DNA of 64,000 bases from Blastococcus xanthinilyticus (GCF_008124835.1 NZ_VNHW01000006.1:124001-188000); one strand, 5' to 3'. Counted from the stretch's first letter, positions 1 through 9,400 are shown. Notes: generated from the letters alone by a model not told the origin. Numbers and translations are program-made.

Positions 1-636
1 GATCTCCCGCTCCCGCTCGGCCGACGGGTAGTCCAGCGCCAGGTAGAGGCAGCGCCGCTTGAGCGCCTCGGAGAGCTCCCGGGTGGCGTTGGAGGTGAGG
101 ACCACCATCGGCCGGCGGGTGGCCGTGATGGTGCCCAGCTCGGGGATGGTCACCTGGAAGTCGCTGAGCACCTCCAGCAGCAGGCCCTCCACCTCGACGT
201 CGGCCTTGTCGGTCTCGTCGATGAGCAGCACGGTGGGGTCGGTGCGGCGGATGGCGGTGAGCAGCGGCCGGGAGAGCAGGAACTCCTCGCCGAAGATGTC
301 GTCGTGGACGGTGTCCCAGTCGGCCCCGCCACTCCCCTGCGCCGCCTGGATGCGCAGCAGCTGCTTCTTGTAGTTCCACTCGTACAGCGCGCGGGCCTCG
401 TCCAGGCCCTCGTAGCACTGCAGCCGGATGAGCTCCGATCCGGTCGCCGTGGCCAGCGCCTTGGCCAGCTCGGTCTTGCCCGTCCCGGCCGGCCCCTCCA
501 CCAGCAGCGGCTTGCCCAGCCGGTCGGCGAGGAAGACCGTCGTCGCGATCTGCGCGTCGGGCAGGTAGCCGGCGGTGGACAGCCGCTTGCTGACGTCCGC
601 GACCGACGAGAAGTTCGGGGACTGCTGGCGGGGCAT
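1..636 (-). CDS. MoxR-family AAA+ ATPase, C-terminus cut by window edge
   Basis: AAA+ ATPase of the MoxR type, a family of chaperone-like ATPases that usually act with VWA-domain proteins to mature or insert cofactors in other complexes. The 212 codons visible start at ATG 634-636. They show Walker A (GPAGTGKTEL, residues about 39-48), Walker B (VLLIDETDKAD), a sensor segment (VVLTSNATREL) and the arginine-rich helix after it (EALKRRCLYL). The remainder, normally about 80 more residues, lies left of base 1. The gene follows proA on the same strand after about 24 bp, an arrangement also known from Mycobacterium (Rv2427c/Rv2426c). The partner VWA gene would be expected outside the window. Confidence 0.85.
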   Translation of the reverse strand, partial: MPRQQSPNFSSVADVSKRLSTAGYLPDAQIATTVFLADRLGKPLLVEGPAGTGKTELAKALATATGSELIRLQCYEGLDEARALYEWNYKKQLLRIQAAQGSGGADWDTVHDDIFGEEFLLSRPLLTAIRRTDPTVLLIDETDKADVEVEGLLLEVLSDFQVTIPELGTITATRRPMVVLTSNATRELSEALKRRCLYLALDYPSAEREREI

Positions 637-660
637 GCGGCTCCTCGATCGGGCGAGCGG

Positions 661-1914
661 TCAGCGCGTGTGGCCGGACCCGGTGACGACGTAGGTGGTG
701 GTGGTGAGTTCGGGCAGCCCGAGCGGGCCGCGGGCGTGCAGCTTCTGGGTGGAGATGCCGATCTCCGCGCCGAAGCCGAACTCACCCCCGTCGGTGAACC
801 GGGTGGAGGCGTTGACCAGCACGGCCGCGGCGTCGACGCCGGCGGTGAACTCGGCGACGGCGCGGGCGGAGTCCGCGACGATCGCCTCGGTGTGGCCCGT
901 GCTCCACCGCGCGATGTGGTCGAGGGCCTGCGGCAGGTCGTCGACGATCCGGACGGCCATGTCCATCGACAGGTACTCGGTCGCCCAGTCCTCGTCGGTG
1001 GCCGGCTGCACGCCGTCGTGGGCGGCCCGCGCCGCGTCGTCGCCGTGCAGCGTCACGCCGGCACCGGCGAGCGCGGCCAGCAGCCGCGGGAGGAACGGCA
1101 CGTCGCGGTGCACGAGCAGCGTCTCGGCGCTGTTGCAGACGCTCACCCGGTGCGTCTTGGAGTTGAGCACGACGGCTTCGGCGATCTCCGGGTCGGCCGA
1201 GGCGTCGACGTAGACGTGGCAGTTGCCCTCGCCCGTCTCGATCACCGGCACCCGCGATTCCCGCACCACCCGCTGGATCAGCGAGGCGCCGCCGCGCGGG
1301 ATGACGACGTCGACCAGGCCACGCGCGTTCAGCAGCTCGCCCACCGACGCGCGGTCGGCCGGCAGCAGCTCGACGAAGCCGGCAGGCAGGCCGGCCTTCT
1401 CCCCCGCCTCGGCGAGGACCGCGAGCAGCGCGGTGTTGGTGCCGAACGCCGACGCCGAGCCGCGCAGCAGCGCCGCGTTGCCGCTCTTGAGGCACAGCCC
1501 CGCCGCGTCGACGGTCACGTTGGGGCGGGCCTCGTAGACGATCCCCACCACGCCCAGGGGCACCCGTACCTGCTTCAGCTCGAGCCCGTTGGGCAGCCGC
1601 GACCCGCGGACGACGTCGCCCACCGGGTCGGGCAGCGCGACCAGCTGGCGCAGCGCGTCGGCGACCCCGACGACCCGCCCGGCATCCAGCCGCAGCCGGT
1701 CGACGATCGCCTCGGGCGTGCCGTCGGCCCGGGCCGCGGCGACGTCGGCCGCGTTCGCGGCCAGGATCTCGTCGGTGCGGTCCACCAGCGCCTCGGCCAT
1801 CGCCGCCAGCGCGGCGTCCTTGGTGTCCGTCGGCAGCGTGCGCAGCACCCGGGAGGCGGCCTTCGCGCGCAGCGCGGCGGCACCGATCAGCGGCAGGCCG
1901 GAGACGTCGGACAC
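661..1914 (-). CDS. proA: Gamma-glutamyl phosphate reductase (proline synthesis)
   Basis: Second enzyme of proline synthesis: it reduces L-glutamyl 5-phosphate to glutamate 5-semialdehyde with NADPH in the cytoplasm. The 417-residue length is typical. The protein has the aldehyde-dehydrogenase fold, with conserved [17 protein letters not shown] near residue 120, LRGSASAF, and the catalytic cysteine segment [12 protein letters not shown] at about residues 258-269. The start is GTG (1912-1914). Its pathway partner proB lies 4.7 kb away on the same strand, separated here by the zinc operon, a PEP mutase-family gene and def. The divergent znuA begins less than 90 bp upstream, so the proA promoter shares that short intergenic region. 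Confidence 0.95.
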   Translation of the reverse strand: MSDVSGLPLIGAAALRAKAASRVLRTLPTDTKDAALAAMAEALVDRTDEILAANAADVAAARADGTPEAIVDRLRLDAGRVVGVADALRQLVALPDPVGDVVRGSRLPNGLELKQVRVPLGVVGIVYEARPNVTVDAAGLCLKSGNAALLRGSASAFGTNTALLAVLAEAGEKAGLPAGFVELLPADRASVGELLNARGLVDVVIPRGGASLIQRVVRESRVPVIETGEGNCHVYVDASADPEIAEAVVLNSKTHRVSVCNSAETLLVHRDVPFLPRLLAALAGAGVTLHGDDAARAAHDGVQPATDEDWATEYLSMDMAVRIVDDLPQALDHIARWSTGHTEAIVADSARAVAEFTAGVDAAAVLVNASTRFTDGGEFGFGAEIGISTQKLHARGPLGLPELTTTTYVVTGSGHTR

Positions 1915-1986
1915 ACCGGGATCCTACGCGCGCGCCCGTTCGGGTTCCCCGAGCGCGACCGGGCGCCGGTCAGACCGCGCCCTGTG

Positions 1987-2001
1987 TGAGAATGATTCCC
2001 A
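1987..2001 (+). promoter_or_regulatory. Zur-box-like dyad overlapping the znuA start
   Basis: The 15-bp sequence TGAGAATGATTCCCA is a near-perfect inverted repeat (TGAGAAT / TGGGAAT as reverse complement, one mismatch) around a central G. It resembles the AT-rich TGAAAATGATTTTCA-type zinc-uptake-regulator site of actinobacteria. It ends exactly on the A of ATG 2001, so a bound repressor would block RNA polymerase or a leaderless start. A zur gene is the last gene of the same operon, which supports autoregulation by zinc. That this is the Zur site is inference from the motif and context. Confidence 0.72.
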
Positions 2002-3005
2002 TGCACACGTTCTCGATGCGCCGGAGCGCGCTCGTGCTCGGTTCGGCCACGTGCCTGCTGCTCGCCGGCTGCGGCGGCGGGGAGACCGGCGGCAGCGGGG
2101 CGGCCGAGGGCGAGCTGTCCGTGCTCGCCGGCTTCTACCCGCTGCAGTGGGCCGCCGAGCAGGTCGGCGGCGACCGCGTGTCGGTCACCTCCGCCACCCC
2201 GCCCGGCGCCGAGCCGCACGACCTGGAGCTCACCCCGCAGGACGTCGCCGCGATCTCCGAGGCCGACCTGGTCGTCCACCTGGAGGGCTTCCAGCCCGCC
2301 CTGGACGAGGCGGTCGAGTCGGAGGCCGGCGACGCCGGGTGGGACGCCGGCCAGGCCGCCGACCTCTCGCTGACCCTCACCGGCGGGCACGACCACGCCC
2401 ACGAGGACGAGGCCCACGCCGCCGAGGAGGAGCACGCCGAGGAGGAGGCCCACGCCGAGGAGGAGCACGCCGAGGGCGAGGAGTCGGTCGACCCGCACTT
2501 CTGGCTGGACCCCACCCGCCTGGCCGACGTCGCCGACGCGATGGCCGACCGGCTCACCGAGCTGGACCCGGACGGCGCGGACACCTACGCGGAGAACGCC
2601 GCGGCCCTGCGCGCCGAGCTGGAGGCCCTCGACGCGGAGCTGCAGGACGCGCTCTCGACCTGCGCGGTGGACACCCTGGTGACGAGCCACGACGCCTTCG
2701 GCTACCTCGGCGACCGCTACGGTCTGGAGGTGGTCGGCATCAACGGTCTCAGCCCGACGCAGGAGCCCAGCGCCGCCCAGCTCGCCGAGATCACCGAGCT
2801 GGTGGCCGACCGCGCCGTCACCACGGTCTACACCGAGACGCTGGTCGATCCCGCGGTGGCCGAGACCGTGGCCACGGAGGCGGGCGTGCAGACCGCCGTC
2901 CTCGATCCGATCGAGGGGCTGACCGACGAGTCGGCCGGCGACGACTACCTCGAGGTCATGCGCGCCAACCTGGCCACCCTCCAGGAGGGTCAGAACTGCT
3001 CGTGA
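2001..3005 (+). CDS. znuA: Zinc ABC transporter substrate-binding lipoprotein, ZnuA/TroA family
   Basis: Extracytoplasmic metal-binding lipoprotein that captures Zn(II) and passes it to the ABC permease encoded two genes downstream. The start ATG 2001 gives a signal peptide ending in lipobox LAGC (Cys24); GTG 1986 lies inside the putative operator and is less likely, and ATG 2016 is also possible. Metal ligands expected for cluster A-I proteins are visible: GAEPHDLEL (His), VDPHFWLDP (His), TSHDAFGYL (His) and a late Asp (VLDPIEG). Between about residues 128 and 160 lies a His/Glu loop (GGHDHAHEDEAH and repeats of EEHAEEEAH) typical of zinc rather than manganese importers. It overlaps the next gene by 3 bp. 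Confidence 0.92.
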   Translation: MHTFSMRRSALVLGSATCLLLAGCGGGETGGSGAAEGELSVLAGFYPLQWAAEQVGGDRVSVTSATPPGAEPHDLELTPQDVAAISEADLVVHLEGFQPALDEAVESEAGDAGWDAGQAADLSLTLTGGHDHAHEDEAHAAEEEHAEEEAHAEEEHAEGEESVDPHFWLDPTRLADVADAMADRLTELDPDGADTYAENAAALRAELEALDAELQDALSTCAVDTLVTSHDAFGYLGDRYGLEVVGINGLSPTQEPSAAQLAEITELVADRAVTTVYTETLVDPAVAETVATEAGVQTAVLDPIEGLTDESAGDDYLEVMRANLATLQEGQNCS

Positions 3006-3853
3006 CCGGTCACCCCCTCGCCGAACAGCACCCCACGGAGCCCGATCGCGCCCCCGCGATCGGGCTCCGCGGCGCCAGCATCGGCTACGGCGACGTCCCC
3101 GTGGTCCAGGACGTCGACCTCAGCGTGCGCCCCGGCGAGGCCGTCGCCGTCCTGGGGTCCAACGGATCGGGGAAGACCACCCTCGCGCGCGGCCTGCTCG
3201 GCCTGGCCTCCGTGCTCGGCGGGGACGTGACCGTGCTCGGCGCGCCCGTGGGGCGGCTGCGCGAGCGCGGCCGGGTCGGCTACGTGCCGCAGCGGCACAC
3301 GGTGACCGGCGCGGTGCCGGCCACCGTCCGCGAGGTGGTCGGCGTCGGCCGGCTCGCCCGGCGGGGGCTGCTCGGCCGGCCGACGGCCGCGGACCGTGCC
3401 GCGGTCGCCGAGGCGATCGCCGCGGTGGGGCTCGGCGACCGGGAGCGCGATCCGGTGGCGTCCCTGTCGGGCGGGCAGCAGCGCCGTGTGCTCGTGGCCC
3501 GCGCACTCGCCGCCGAGCCGGAGCTGCTGATCATGGACGAGCCGACCGCCGGGGTCGACGCCGCCAACCAGGAGACCCTCGCCCGGGTCCTGGCCGAGGT
3601 CTCGGCGGCCGGGACCACTCTGCTGGTCGTCACCCACGAGGCCGGCCCGCTCGCCGGGGTGCTGACCCGCGCGGTCGTCGTCGACCACGGGCGGATCCGC
3701 TACGACGGGCCGCTCGCCGAGGCCGGCCCTCTCGCCGGCGACGCCGGGCACCACCACCCGGGGGACGCGGAGGACCGCCGCGGCACCGCCTACCGCCAGC
3801 ACCAGCCGTGGACGTCGTCCCGGCCGGTGCACGCCCGCGACGGGGAGCAGTGA
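3002..3853 (+). CDS. znuC: Zinc ABC transporter ATP-binding protein
   Basis: Cytoplasmic ATPase of the zinc importer, 283 residues, translated from GTG 3002 that overlaps the znuA stop (GTGA). It contains Walker A (GSNGSGKTTL, about residues 51-60), Q-loop (VGYVPQRHT), ABC signature (SLSGGQQRRVLVARAL), Walker B (LLIMDEPTAGVD) and the switch histidine (LLVVTHE). The C-terminal tail is longer than in E. coli ZnuC and carries a small His cluster (AGHHHPG), in keeping with the His-rich elements of its two partners. Operon order is substrate-binding protein, ATPase, permease, Zur. Confidence 0.92.
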   Translation: MTGHPLAEQHPTEPDRAPAIGLRGASIGYGDVPVVQDVDLSVRPGEAVAVLGSNGSGKTTLARGLLGLASVLGGDVTVLGAPVGRLRERGRVGYVPQRHTVTGAVPATVREVVGVGRLARRGLLGRPTAADRAAVAEAIAAVGLGDRERDPVASLSGGQQRRVLVARALAAEPELLIMDEPTAGVDAANQETLARVLAEVSAAGTTLLVVTHEAGPLAGVLTRAVVVDHGRIRYDGPLAEAGPLAGDAGHHHPGDAEDRRGTAYRQHQPWTSSRPVHARDGEQ

Positions 3854-3854
3854 C

Positions 3855-4883
3855 GTGGAGATCCTCCAGTACGAGTTCATGCAGCGGGCCCTGCTGGCCT
3901 CGCTGATGGTGGGCGTGACCGCACCGGCGGTCGGCGTCTTCCTGGTGCAGCGCCGGCTGTCGCTGCTGGGCGACGGCCTGGGGCACGTGGCCCTCGTCGG
4001 CGTGGGCGTCGGCGTCCTCACCTCGAGCGCGCCGGTGGGTGCGGCGCTGGTGGCTGCGATCGCCGGGGCGGTGCTCATCGAGCTCGTCCGCGCCCGCGGC
4101 CGGACCAGCGGCGACGTCGCGCTCGCCGTGCTCTTCTACGGCGGCATCGCCGGCGGCGTGGTGCTGCTCAGCCTGGCGCCCCCCGGTCAGGCGACCAACC
4201 TCGACGCCTACCTGTTCGGGGCGATCACCACCACGAGCACCGGCGATCTGGTCGCGTTCGGCGTCATCACCGTGGTGGTCCTGTCCGTGGTCGGGCTGCT
4301 GGGGCAGCGGCTGTACGCGGTGAGCGACGACGAGGAGTACGCCCGCGCGGTGGGCCTGCCGGTGCTGGCGCTCAACGTGGTGCTCGCCGCGCTCGTCGCC
4401 TCGACGGTCGTGCTGTCGATGCGCGTGGTCGGCCTGCTGCTGATCAGCGCGCTGATGATCCTGCCCAGCGCGGTCGCCCAGCTGCTGGCCGGCAGCTTCC
4501 GCCAGGCCGTGCTGCTGGCCTGCGGCATCGGCCTGGTGGTCAGCGTCACCGGCACCACGGCCTCGTACTACACGGGCACGCCCTCGGGCGGCACGATCGT
4601 GCTGCTGGCGATCGCCCTGTTCCTGCTCGTCACGCTGGCTGTCGCCGTCCGGGAGGCCACGGGCCGGCGGCGGCACCGGCGTAGGGTCGGCCTGCACGCC
4701 GCCCACCCCCACGAGCACGGGGAGGACTGCGGCCACCGGCCCGTCCCGCACGGCGACCACGTGGACTACGACCACGACGGCCACCTGCACGCACCGCACC
4801 GGACCGGCACGGGCGTGCACTACGACGAGCACGGCGCGCACCCGGTGACGACGCCGGCGGAGGGAAAGGCAGGCCGACCGTGA
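3855..4883 (+). CDS. znuB: Zinc ABC transporter permease with His-rich cytoplasmic tail
   Basis: Membrane channel subunit of the ABC-3 (ZnuB/TroC) family, 342 residues from GTG 3855. The first about 268 residues hold some eight hydrophobic segments and the family signature LLLISALMILPSAVAQLL. After the last membrane segment there is a basic stretch (GRRRHRRRV) followed by about 70 residues unusually rich in His and Asp, for example HPHEHGEDCGH, HGDHVDYDHDGHLHAPH and HYDEHGAHP. Standard ZnuB proteins end soon after the last helix. The tail probably binds zinc on the cytoplasmic side, by inference. The stop overlaps the zur start by 4 bp. Confidence 0.92.
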   Translation: MEILQYEFMQRALLASLMVGVTAPAVGVFLVQRRLSLLGDGLGHVALVGVGVGVLTSSAPVGAALVAAIAGAVLIELVRARGRTSGDVALAVLFYGGIAGGVVLLSLAPPGQATNLDAYLFGAITTTSTGDLVAFGVITVVVLSVVGLLGQRLYAVSDDEEYARAVGLPVLALNVVLAALVASTVVLSMRVVGLLLISALMILPSAVAQLLAGSFRQAVLLACGIGLVVSVTGTTASYYTGTPSGGTIVLLAIALFLLVTLAVAVREATGRRRHRRRVGLHAAHPHEHGEDCGHRPVPHGDHVDYDHDGHLHAPHRTGTGVHYDEHGAHPVTTPAEGKAGRP

Positions 4884-5299
4884 GCTCCCCCGACACCGTT
4901 CCCCCTGCCCGCCGGCAGACCCGCCAGCGGACCGCCGTCCTGGAGCTGCTCGACGAGCTCGACGGGTTCCGGAGCGCCCAGGACCTGCACTCGCTGCTGC
5001 GCGAGCGCGGCGACTCGGTGGGCCTGGCGACGGTCTACCGCACGCTCCAGTCGCTGGTGGACGAGGGCCGGCTCGACGTACTGCGCAGCCCGGACGGCGA
5101 GGCCGCCTACCGGAGCTGCTCCCCCAGCCACCACCACCACCTGGTCTGCCGGTCGTGCGGCCGGACGGTGGAGGTGTCCGACCCGCCGGTGGAGCGGTGG
5201 GCGGCCCGGATCGCCGCCGAGCACGGCTTCGCCGACGTGCAGCACGAGCTCGAGGTCTTCGGCACCTGCGGGAGCTGCGCCGCACCACCCGGGCGCTGA
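4880..5299 (+). CDS. zur: Zinc uptake regulator, Fur family
   Basis: Fur-family metalloregulator, 139 residues, start GTG 4880 overlapping the permease stop. The winged helix lies at about residues 8-75 (SVGLATVYRTLQSLVDEGRLDVL is the recognition region), followed by the metal/dimer domain with HHHHLVCRSCGRTVEVSDPPVE and a second CxxC (GTCGSCA) near the end, the structural zinc site of Fur proteins. Encoded last in the zinc-uptake operon, it is best called Zur rather than Fur, and it would repress the operon when zinc is sufficient through the dyad at 1987-2001. Confidence 0.9.
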   Translation: MSSPDTVPPARRQTRQRTAVLELLDELDGFRSAQDLHSLLRERGDSVGLATVYRTLQSLVDEGRLDVLRSPDGEAAYRSCSPSHHHHLVCRSCGRTVEVSDPPVERWAARIAAEHGFADVQHELEVFGTCGSCAAPPGR

Positions 5300-5318
5300 A
5301 CCCCGCGGATGACGGGCA

Positions 5319-5341
5319 CCGGGCGGGGCGGCTGCGCCCGG
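5319..5341. terminator. Candidate hairpin between convergent zur and PEP mutase-family gene
   Basis: CCGGGCG (5319-5325) pairs with CGCCCGG (5335-5341) across a 9-nt loop, in the 46-bp gap between two convergent genes. There is no U-run, as is normal for high-GC actinobacterial terminators. Short stem, so only moderate support. Confidence 0.45.
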
Positions 5342-5345
5342 ACGG

Positions 5346-6128
5346 TCAGTTCAGGGCGCGGGTCCCGGCCGGCAGCGTGCCGCCCGCGCCGATCTCGATG
5401 GCGGCGTCCTGCAGGGCGGTGAGGGCGACGCGTTGGGTGAACGGGCCGGTGGAGACGCGGGCGACCCCGAGCTCCTGCATCTCCCGGGCCGGCAGCGAGG
5501 CGCCGGGCACGCTGATCAGCGTCAGCCTGCCGCGCCCCAACCCCTCGACGACCTCGGCGATCTCGTCGCGGTCGACCAGGCGGGGCACGAAGACGACCGG
5601 CGCACCGGCCTCCAGGTACGCGCGGCCGCGGCGGATCGCCTCGGCGACGAGTTCGCCGCGGTCGGCGCCCTCGGGCGCGCGGACGAACGCGTCGGTGCGG
5701 GCGTTGAGCACGAAGTCGATGCCGGCGTCCCGTCCGGCGCGCAGCACCGCCTCGACGGCGGCGACCGCCTCGTCCAGCGGCTTCATCTGGTCCTCGAGGT
5801 TGCCGCCCACGACGCCGGCCCCGATGGCCCGGCGCGCGGTCTCGCCGGCGTCGCCGTAGCCGGCCTCCATGTCCATGCTCACCGGCAGGTCCACCGCGTC
5901 GGCGATCCGCCGGACCATGTCCAGGTGGAGATCGAGCGGGATGTTCTCGCCGTCCTCGTAGCCGAACGTCGCGGCGATGCCGTGGCTGGCCGTGGCGAGC
6001 GCCCGCACCCCGTCGGTGGCGGCGACGACCCGTGCGGAGACGACGTCCCAGACGTTGGCCAGGACGAGGATCTCCGGCGCCGTGTGCAGGTCGAGGAAGG
6101 TGCGGGCGCGGGTGGCGAGGTCGATCAC
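5346..6128 (-). CDS. Isocitrate lyase/PEP mutase superfamily protein
   Basis: TIM-barrel enzyme of the isocitrate lyase/phosphoenolpyruvate mutase superfamily, 260 residues. It shows the Mg-binding stretch SMDMEAGYGD (about residues 87-96), GGNLEDQ and NARTDAFVR. Superfamily members cleave or rearrange C-C or P-C bonds of oxaloacetate-like or methylisocitrate-like substrates. I do not see the KKCGH motif of true isocitrate or methylisocitrate lyases, and the exact substrate cannot be told from sequence. It lies 20 bp after def on the same strand, possibly co-transcribed, with no obvious functional link. Confidence 0.8.
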   Translation of the reverse strand: MIDLATRARTFLDLHTAPEILVLANVWDVVSARVVAATDGVRALATASHGIAATFGYEDGENIPLDLHLDMVRRIADAVDLPVSMDMEAGYGDAGETARRAIGAGVVGGNLEDQMKPLDEAVAAVEAVLRAGRDAGIDFVLNARTDAFVRAPEGADRGELVAEAIRRGRAYLEAGAPVVFVPRLVDRDEIAEVVEGLGRGRLTLISVPGASLPAREMQELGVARVSTGPFTQRVALTALQDAAIEIGAGGTLPAGTRALN

Positions 6129-6148
6129 GCGGGAACCGTACGACGGGC

Positions 6149-6631
6149 TCAGCGCTCCCGCAGCGCCCGCAGGGCGGACTTCCGGGCGTCCCCGGTGAGC
6201 CGGTCCAGGAACACCTTCCCGTCGAGGTGGTCGACCTCGTGCTGGAGGCAGCGGGCCATCAGCCCCTCCCCCTCCAGCCGCAGCGGTTTGCCGTCGACGT
6301 CGAAGCCCTCCGCGACGCAGCGCATCGCCCGGACCGTCGGCGCCCAGATCCCCGGCACCGACAGGCAGCCCTCGTCGCCGTCCTGGATCTCCTCCGAGCG
6401 CTCGACGATCACCGGGTTCACCAGGTGCCCGATGACGCCGTCGATGTTGTAGGAGAAGGCGCGCACGTTGACGCCGATCTGGGGTGCGGCGACCCCGGCC
6501 CGGCCGGGGTGGTCGACGGTCTCCTCCAGGTCGCGGACCAGCGCGGCCAGCCAGCCGTCGAAGGCCCGCACCGGGTCCGAGGGTGTGCGCAGCACCGGGT
6601 CGCCGAGTTCGCGGATGGGGCGGATCGTCAC
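6149..6631 (-). CDS. def: Peptide deformylase
   Basis: Fe/Zn hydrolase that removes the N-formyl group from nascent proteins at the ribosome exit. The 160 residues contain the three family motifs: motif 1 GVAAPQIG (about residues 46-53), motif 2 EGCLSVPG with the metal-binding Cys, and motif 3 QHEVDHLDG whose two His and Glu form the HExxH site. Size fits the short actinobacterial form. It sits 31 bp downstream of proB on the same strand and may be read with obg-proB. Confidence 0.95.
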   Translation of the reverse strand: MTIRPIRELGDPVLRTPSDPVRAFDGWLAALVRDLEETVDHPGRAGVAAPQIGVNVRAFSYNIDGVIGHLVNPVIVERSEEIQDGDEGCLSVPGIWAPTVRAMRCVAEGFDVDGKPLRLEGEGLMARCLQHEVDHLDGKVFLDRLTGDARKSALRALRER

Positions 6632-6662
6632 CGGGGCAGTCTCTCAGCCGAGGTCGCGGGGC

Positions 6663-7799
6663 TCAGCGCAGGCGTCCGACCAGCACCATCTCGTCGCGGT
6701 GCACGACCTCCCGGCGGTGCTCGGGCGGCAGGTCGCCGGTCTTGCGGCCGAGGAGGGCGGGCATCTCGCGGGCGTCGTAGGCCACCAGCCCGCGGGCGAC
6801 GACGGTCCCGTCCGGGCCGACCAGCTCGACCGGGTCGTCGGCGAGGAACTCCCCCGCCGTGCCGGTGATGCCGGCCGCCAGCAGCGAGGCGTGCCGTTCG
6901 CGGACGGCGACGACCGCGCCCTCGTCGAGGAGCAGCCGGCCGCGCGGTCGGCTGGCGTAGCGCAGCCAGAACTGCCGGGCGCTGGGGCGCCTGCCCATCG
7001 CGGCGAACAGGGTGCCCACGCGCTCACCGGCCAGCGCCTGCGCGGCCTGCGGCGTCGAGGTGACGACGACGGGCACGCCCGCGTGCGCGGCGATGAACGC
7101 GGCCTCGACCTTGGTGGCCATCCCGCCCGTGCCGACGCCGTTGCGGCTCGCCGACCCGAGGGTCACCGCGGCGAGGTCGGCCGGGTCACGCACCGTGTCG
7201 ACCAGCTGCGCGGGGCCGGTGCGCGGGTCACCGTCGTAGACGCCGTCGACGTCGGAGAGCAGCACCAGCCCCGCCGCCTGGGCGACGTGCGCCACGAGCG
7301 CGGCCAGCCGGTCGTTGTCGCCGAACCGGATCTCCTCGGTGGCGACCGTGTCGTTCTCGTTGACGATCGGCAGCACGCCCAGGCTCAGCAGCCGCTCCAC
7401 CGTCCGGTGGGCGTTGCGGTAGTGGCTGCGCCGGGTCAGGTCGTCGGCGGTCAGCAGCACCTGGCCGACCGTGATGCCGTGCCGGGCGAAGGCGTCGGCG
7501 TAGGTCTGCACCAGCCGCAGCTGCCCGACGCTGGCGGCCGCCTGCGCGGTGGCGAGGTCGCGCGGGCGCCCGTCGAGCCCGAGCGGGGCCAGGCCCGCGG
7601 CGATCGCCCCGGAGGACACCAGCACCACCTCGCGGCCCGACGCCCGCACGCCGGCGAGCACCTCGACCAGGGCGGTCAGCCGGTCGACGTCCAGGCCGCC
7701 CGGCAACGTGGTCAGCGACGAGGACCCCACCTTGACCACGACCCGGCCGGCACCCGCGATCTCCGGGCGCGCGACCGCGGCGAGGGGCGCGCCGCTCAC
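6663..7799 (-). CDS. proB: Glutamate 5-kinase
   Basis: First enzyme of proline synthesis, phosphorylating glutamate to glutamyl 5-phosphate in the cytoplasm. The 378 residues comprise an amino-acid-kinase domain ([11 protein letters not shown] near residue 20, [30 protein letters not shown]) and a C-terminal PUA domain from about residue 285 ([13 protein letters not shown] onward). The start GTG 7799 overlaps the obg stop (GTGA), so the two are translationally coupled; obg-proB adjacency is widespread in actinobacteria. ProB normally senses proline by feedback through the kinase domain. Confidence 0.95.
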   Translation of the reverse strand: MSGAPLAAVARPEIAGAGRVVVKVGSSSLTTLPGGLDVDRLTALVEVLAGVRASGREVVLVSSGAIAAGLAPLGLDGRPRDLATAQAAASVGQLRLVQTYADAFARHGITVGQVLLTADDLTRRSHYRNAHRTVERLLSLGVLPIVNENDTVATEEIRFGDNDRLAALVAHVAQAAGLVLLSDVDGVYDGDPRTGPAQLVDTVRDPADLAAVTLGSASRNGVGTGGMATKVEAAFIAAHAGVPVVVTSTPQAAQALAGERVGTLFAAMGRRPSARQFWLRYASRPRGRLLLDEGAVVAVRERHASLLAAGITGTAGEFLADDPVELVGPDGTVVARGLVAYDAREMPALLGRKTGDLPPEHRREVVHRDEMVLVGRLR

Positions 7800-9325
7800 C
7801 GCTCGTCCGGGTCGGCCCCGGCGGGGGCGTCCAGCCCCTCGAGATCCTCGTCGGTCCAGCCGTCGTCGGTGACCTCGAACGGCACCCGGCGGGCACGCTT
7901 GGCGGCGAGCCGCTCGGAGGCGCCGATCCGCTCGACGCGCTCCAGCCGGTTGTCGGTGCCGCGGCCGCCGAGGCCGGAGGACTCCTCGGCGGTGAGCGTG
8001 CCGGCCGGCAGCGTCGGGGCCCAGTCGAAGGTGACGTCGCCGATGGTGACCGCGTCGCCCTCGCGGGCACCCGCCTTCGCCAGCTGCTCCTCGACGCCGA
8101 GCCGGTTGAGCCGGTCGGCCAGGTAGCCGACCGCCTCGTCGTTGGTGAAGTCGGTCTGGCGCACCCAGCGCTCCGGCTTGGCGCCCCGGACGACGAACGC
8201 CTCGGCGTCGTCGGGGTCGCGCTCCACGGTGAAGCCGGTGTCGTCGACCGCCCGGGGGGTCAGCGTGATCCGCACCGGCTCCGGCGCCGGGAGGGCGGCC
8301 CGGTGCTCCTCGACCGCCGCGGCCAGCGCGTAGCCGAACGCGGCCAGCCCCTCACCCGTCGCCGCGCTGACCGGGAAGACCTGCAGGCCGCGCTCCTCGA
8401 GCGAGGCGCGCACCAGGTCGACCAGCTCGCGGCCGTCGGGCACGTCGATCTTGTTGAGCACCGCGATCCGGAGCCGGCCCACCAGATCCAGCTCCTCGTC
8501 GCCGGCCGCGGCGTCGGAGTACTGCGCGAGCTCGTGCTCGAGCGCCTCGATGTCGCTCTCGGGATCGCGGCCCGGCTCGATCGTGGCCATGTCGACGACG
8601 TGCACCAGGACCGCGCAGCGCTCGACGTGCCGCAGGAACTGCAGCCCCAGCCCCTTGCCGCTGGACGCGCCGGGGATCAGGCCGGGCACGTCGGCCATCG
8701 TGTAGACCACGTCACCGGAGCGGATCACGCCGAGGTTGGGCACCAGGGTGGTGAACGGGTAGTCGGCGATCTTCGGCCGGGCCGAGGACATCGCGGCGAT
8801 CAGCGACGACTTGCCGGCCGAGGGGTACCCGACCAGGCCGACGTCGGCGATGCTCTTGAGCTCCAGGACGGCGTCGAACGCCTCACCGGGCTCGCCCAGC
8901 AGCGCGAAGCCGGGGGCCTTGCGGCGGGGGTTGGCGAGCGCGGCGTTCCCGAGGCCGCCCTTGCCGCCGTGCGCGAGCACCACCCGGGTGCCGGCGCCCA
9001 TGAGGTCGGCGACCACGCGCCCGTCGGACGTGCTGACGACGGTGCCCTCGGGAACCCGCAGGACGCGGTCCTCACCCTGGGCCCCGTGCCGGTTGCTGCC
9101 GGCGCCGGGACGGCCGTTGGCCGCCTTCTGGTGCGGGCGGTGGTGGAAGTCCAGCAGGGTGTGCACGTTGGGGTCGACCTCGAGGATGACGTCCCCGCCG
9201 TCCCCGCCGTTGCCCCCGTCGGGGCCGCCCAGCGGCTTGAACTTCTCCCGGTGCACCGAGGACACGCCGTGCCCGCCGTTCCCGGCAGCGACGTGGATGG
9301 TGACGCGGTCGACGAATGCGGCCAT
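7796..9325 (-). CDS. obg: Obg/CgtA ribosome-associated GTPase
   Basis: Essential GTPase that binds the 50S subunit and takes part in ribosome assembly and stress control. In its 509 residues the order is Obg fold with Gly-rich strands (residues 1-160, [12 protein letters not shown]), G domain with G1 [10 protein letters not shown] (about 167-176), G3 DVPGLI, G4 NKID and G5 SAATGEG, then the OCT domain (about 345-425) and a charged actinobacterial tail. ATG 9325. A strong hairpin (9348-9381) lies just upstream and separates it from rplU-rpmA, so obg-proB probably has its own promoter or depends on read-through. Confidence 0.95.
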   Translation of the reverse strand: MAAFVDRVTIHVAAGNGGHGVSSVHREKFKPLGGPDGGNGGDGGDVILEVDPNVHTLLDFHHRPHQKAANGRPGAGSNRHGAQGEDRVLRVPEGTVVSTSDGRVVADLMGAGTRVVLAHGGKGGLGNAALANPRRKAPGFALLGEPGEAFDAVLELKSIADVGLVGYPSAGKSSLIAAMSSARPKIADYPFTTLVPNLGVIRSGDVVYTMADVPGLIPGASSGKGLGLQFLRHVERCAVLVHVVDMATIEPGRDPESDIEALEHELAQYSDAAAGDEELDLVGRLRIAVLNKIDVPDGRELVDLVRASLEERGLQVFPVSAATGEGLAAFGYALAAAVEEHRAALPAPEPVRITLTPRAVDDTGFTVERDPDDAEAFVVRGAKPERWVRQTDFTNDEAVGYLADRLNRLGVEEQLAKAGAREGDAVTIGDVTFDWAPTLPAGTLTAEESSGLGGRGTDNRLERVERIGASERLAAKRARRVPFEVTDDGWTDEDLEGLDAPAGADPDER

Positions 9326-9347
9326 GTGTCAGCTACTCCTGAAACGC

Positions 9348-9381
9348 CGCGAGCGCACGGGCCCAGGCCCGTGCGCTCGCG
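9348..9381. terminator. Strong hairpin after rpmA
   Basis: Perfect 16-bp inverted repeat: CGCGAGCGCACGGGCC (9348-9363) and its complement (9366-9381), with two bases between (a real loop would open the inner pairs). It lies in the 75-bp gap between the end of rpmA and the start of obg. Rho-independent terminator without U-tract, as is usual in this GC range. Confidence 0.75.
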
Positions 9382-9400
9382 AAGCGGTTCGTTCGAGTGC

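Noticed and set aside
2398..2490. Short tandem GAGGAGC-type repeats inside znuA
   Set aside because: They encode the His/Glu metal-binding loop typical of the family and are not an independent element.
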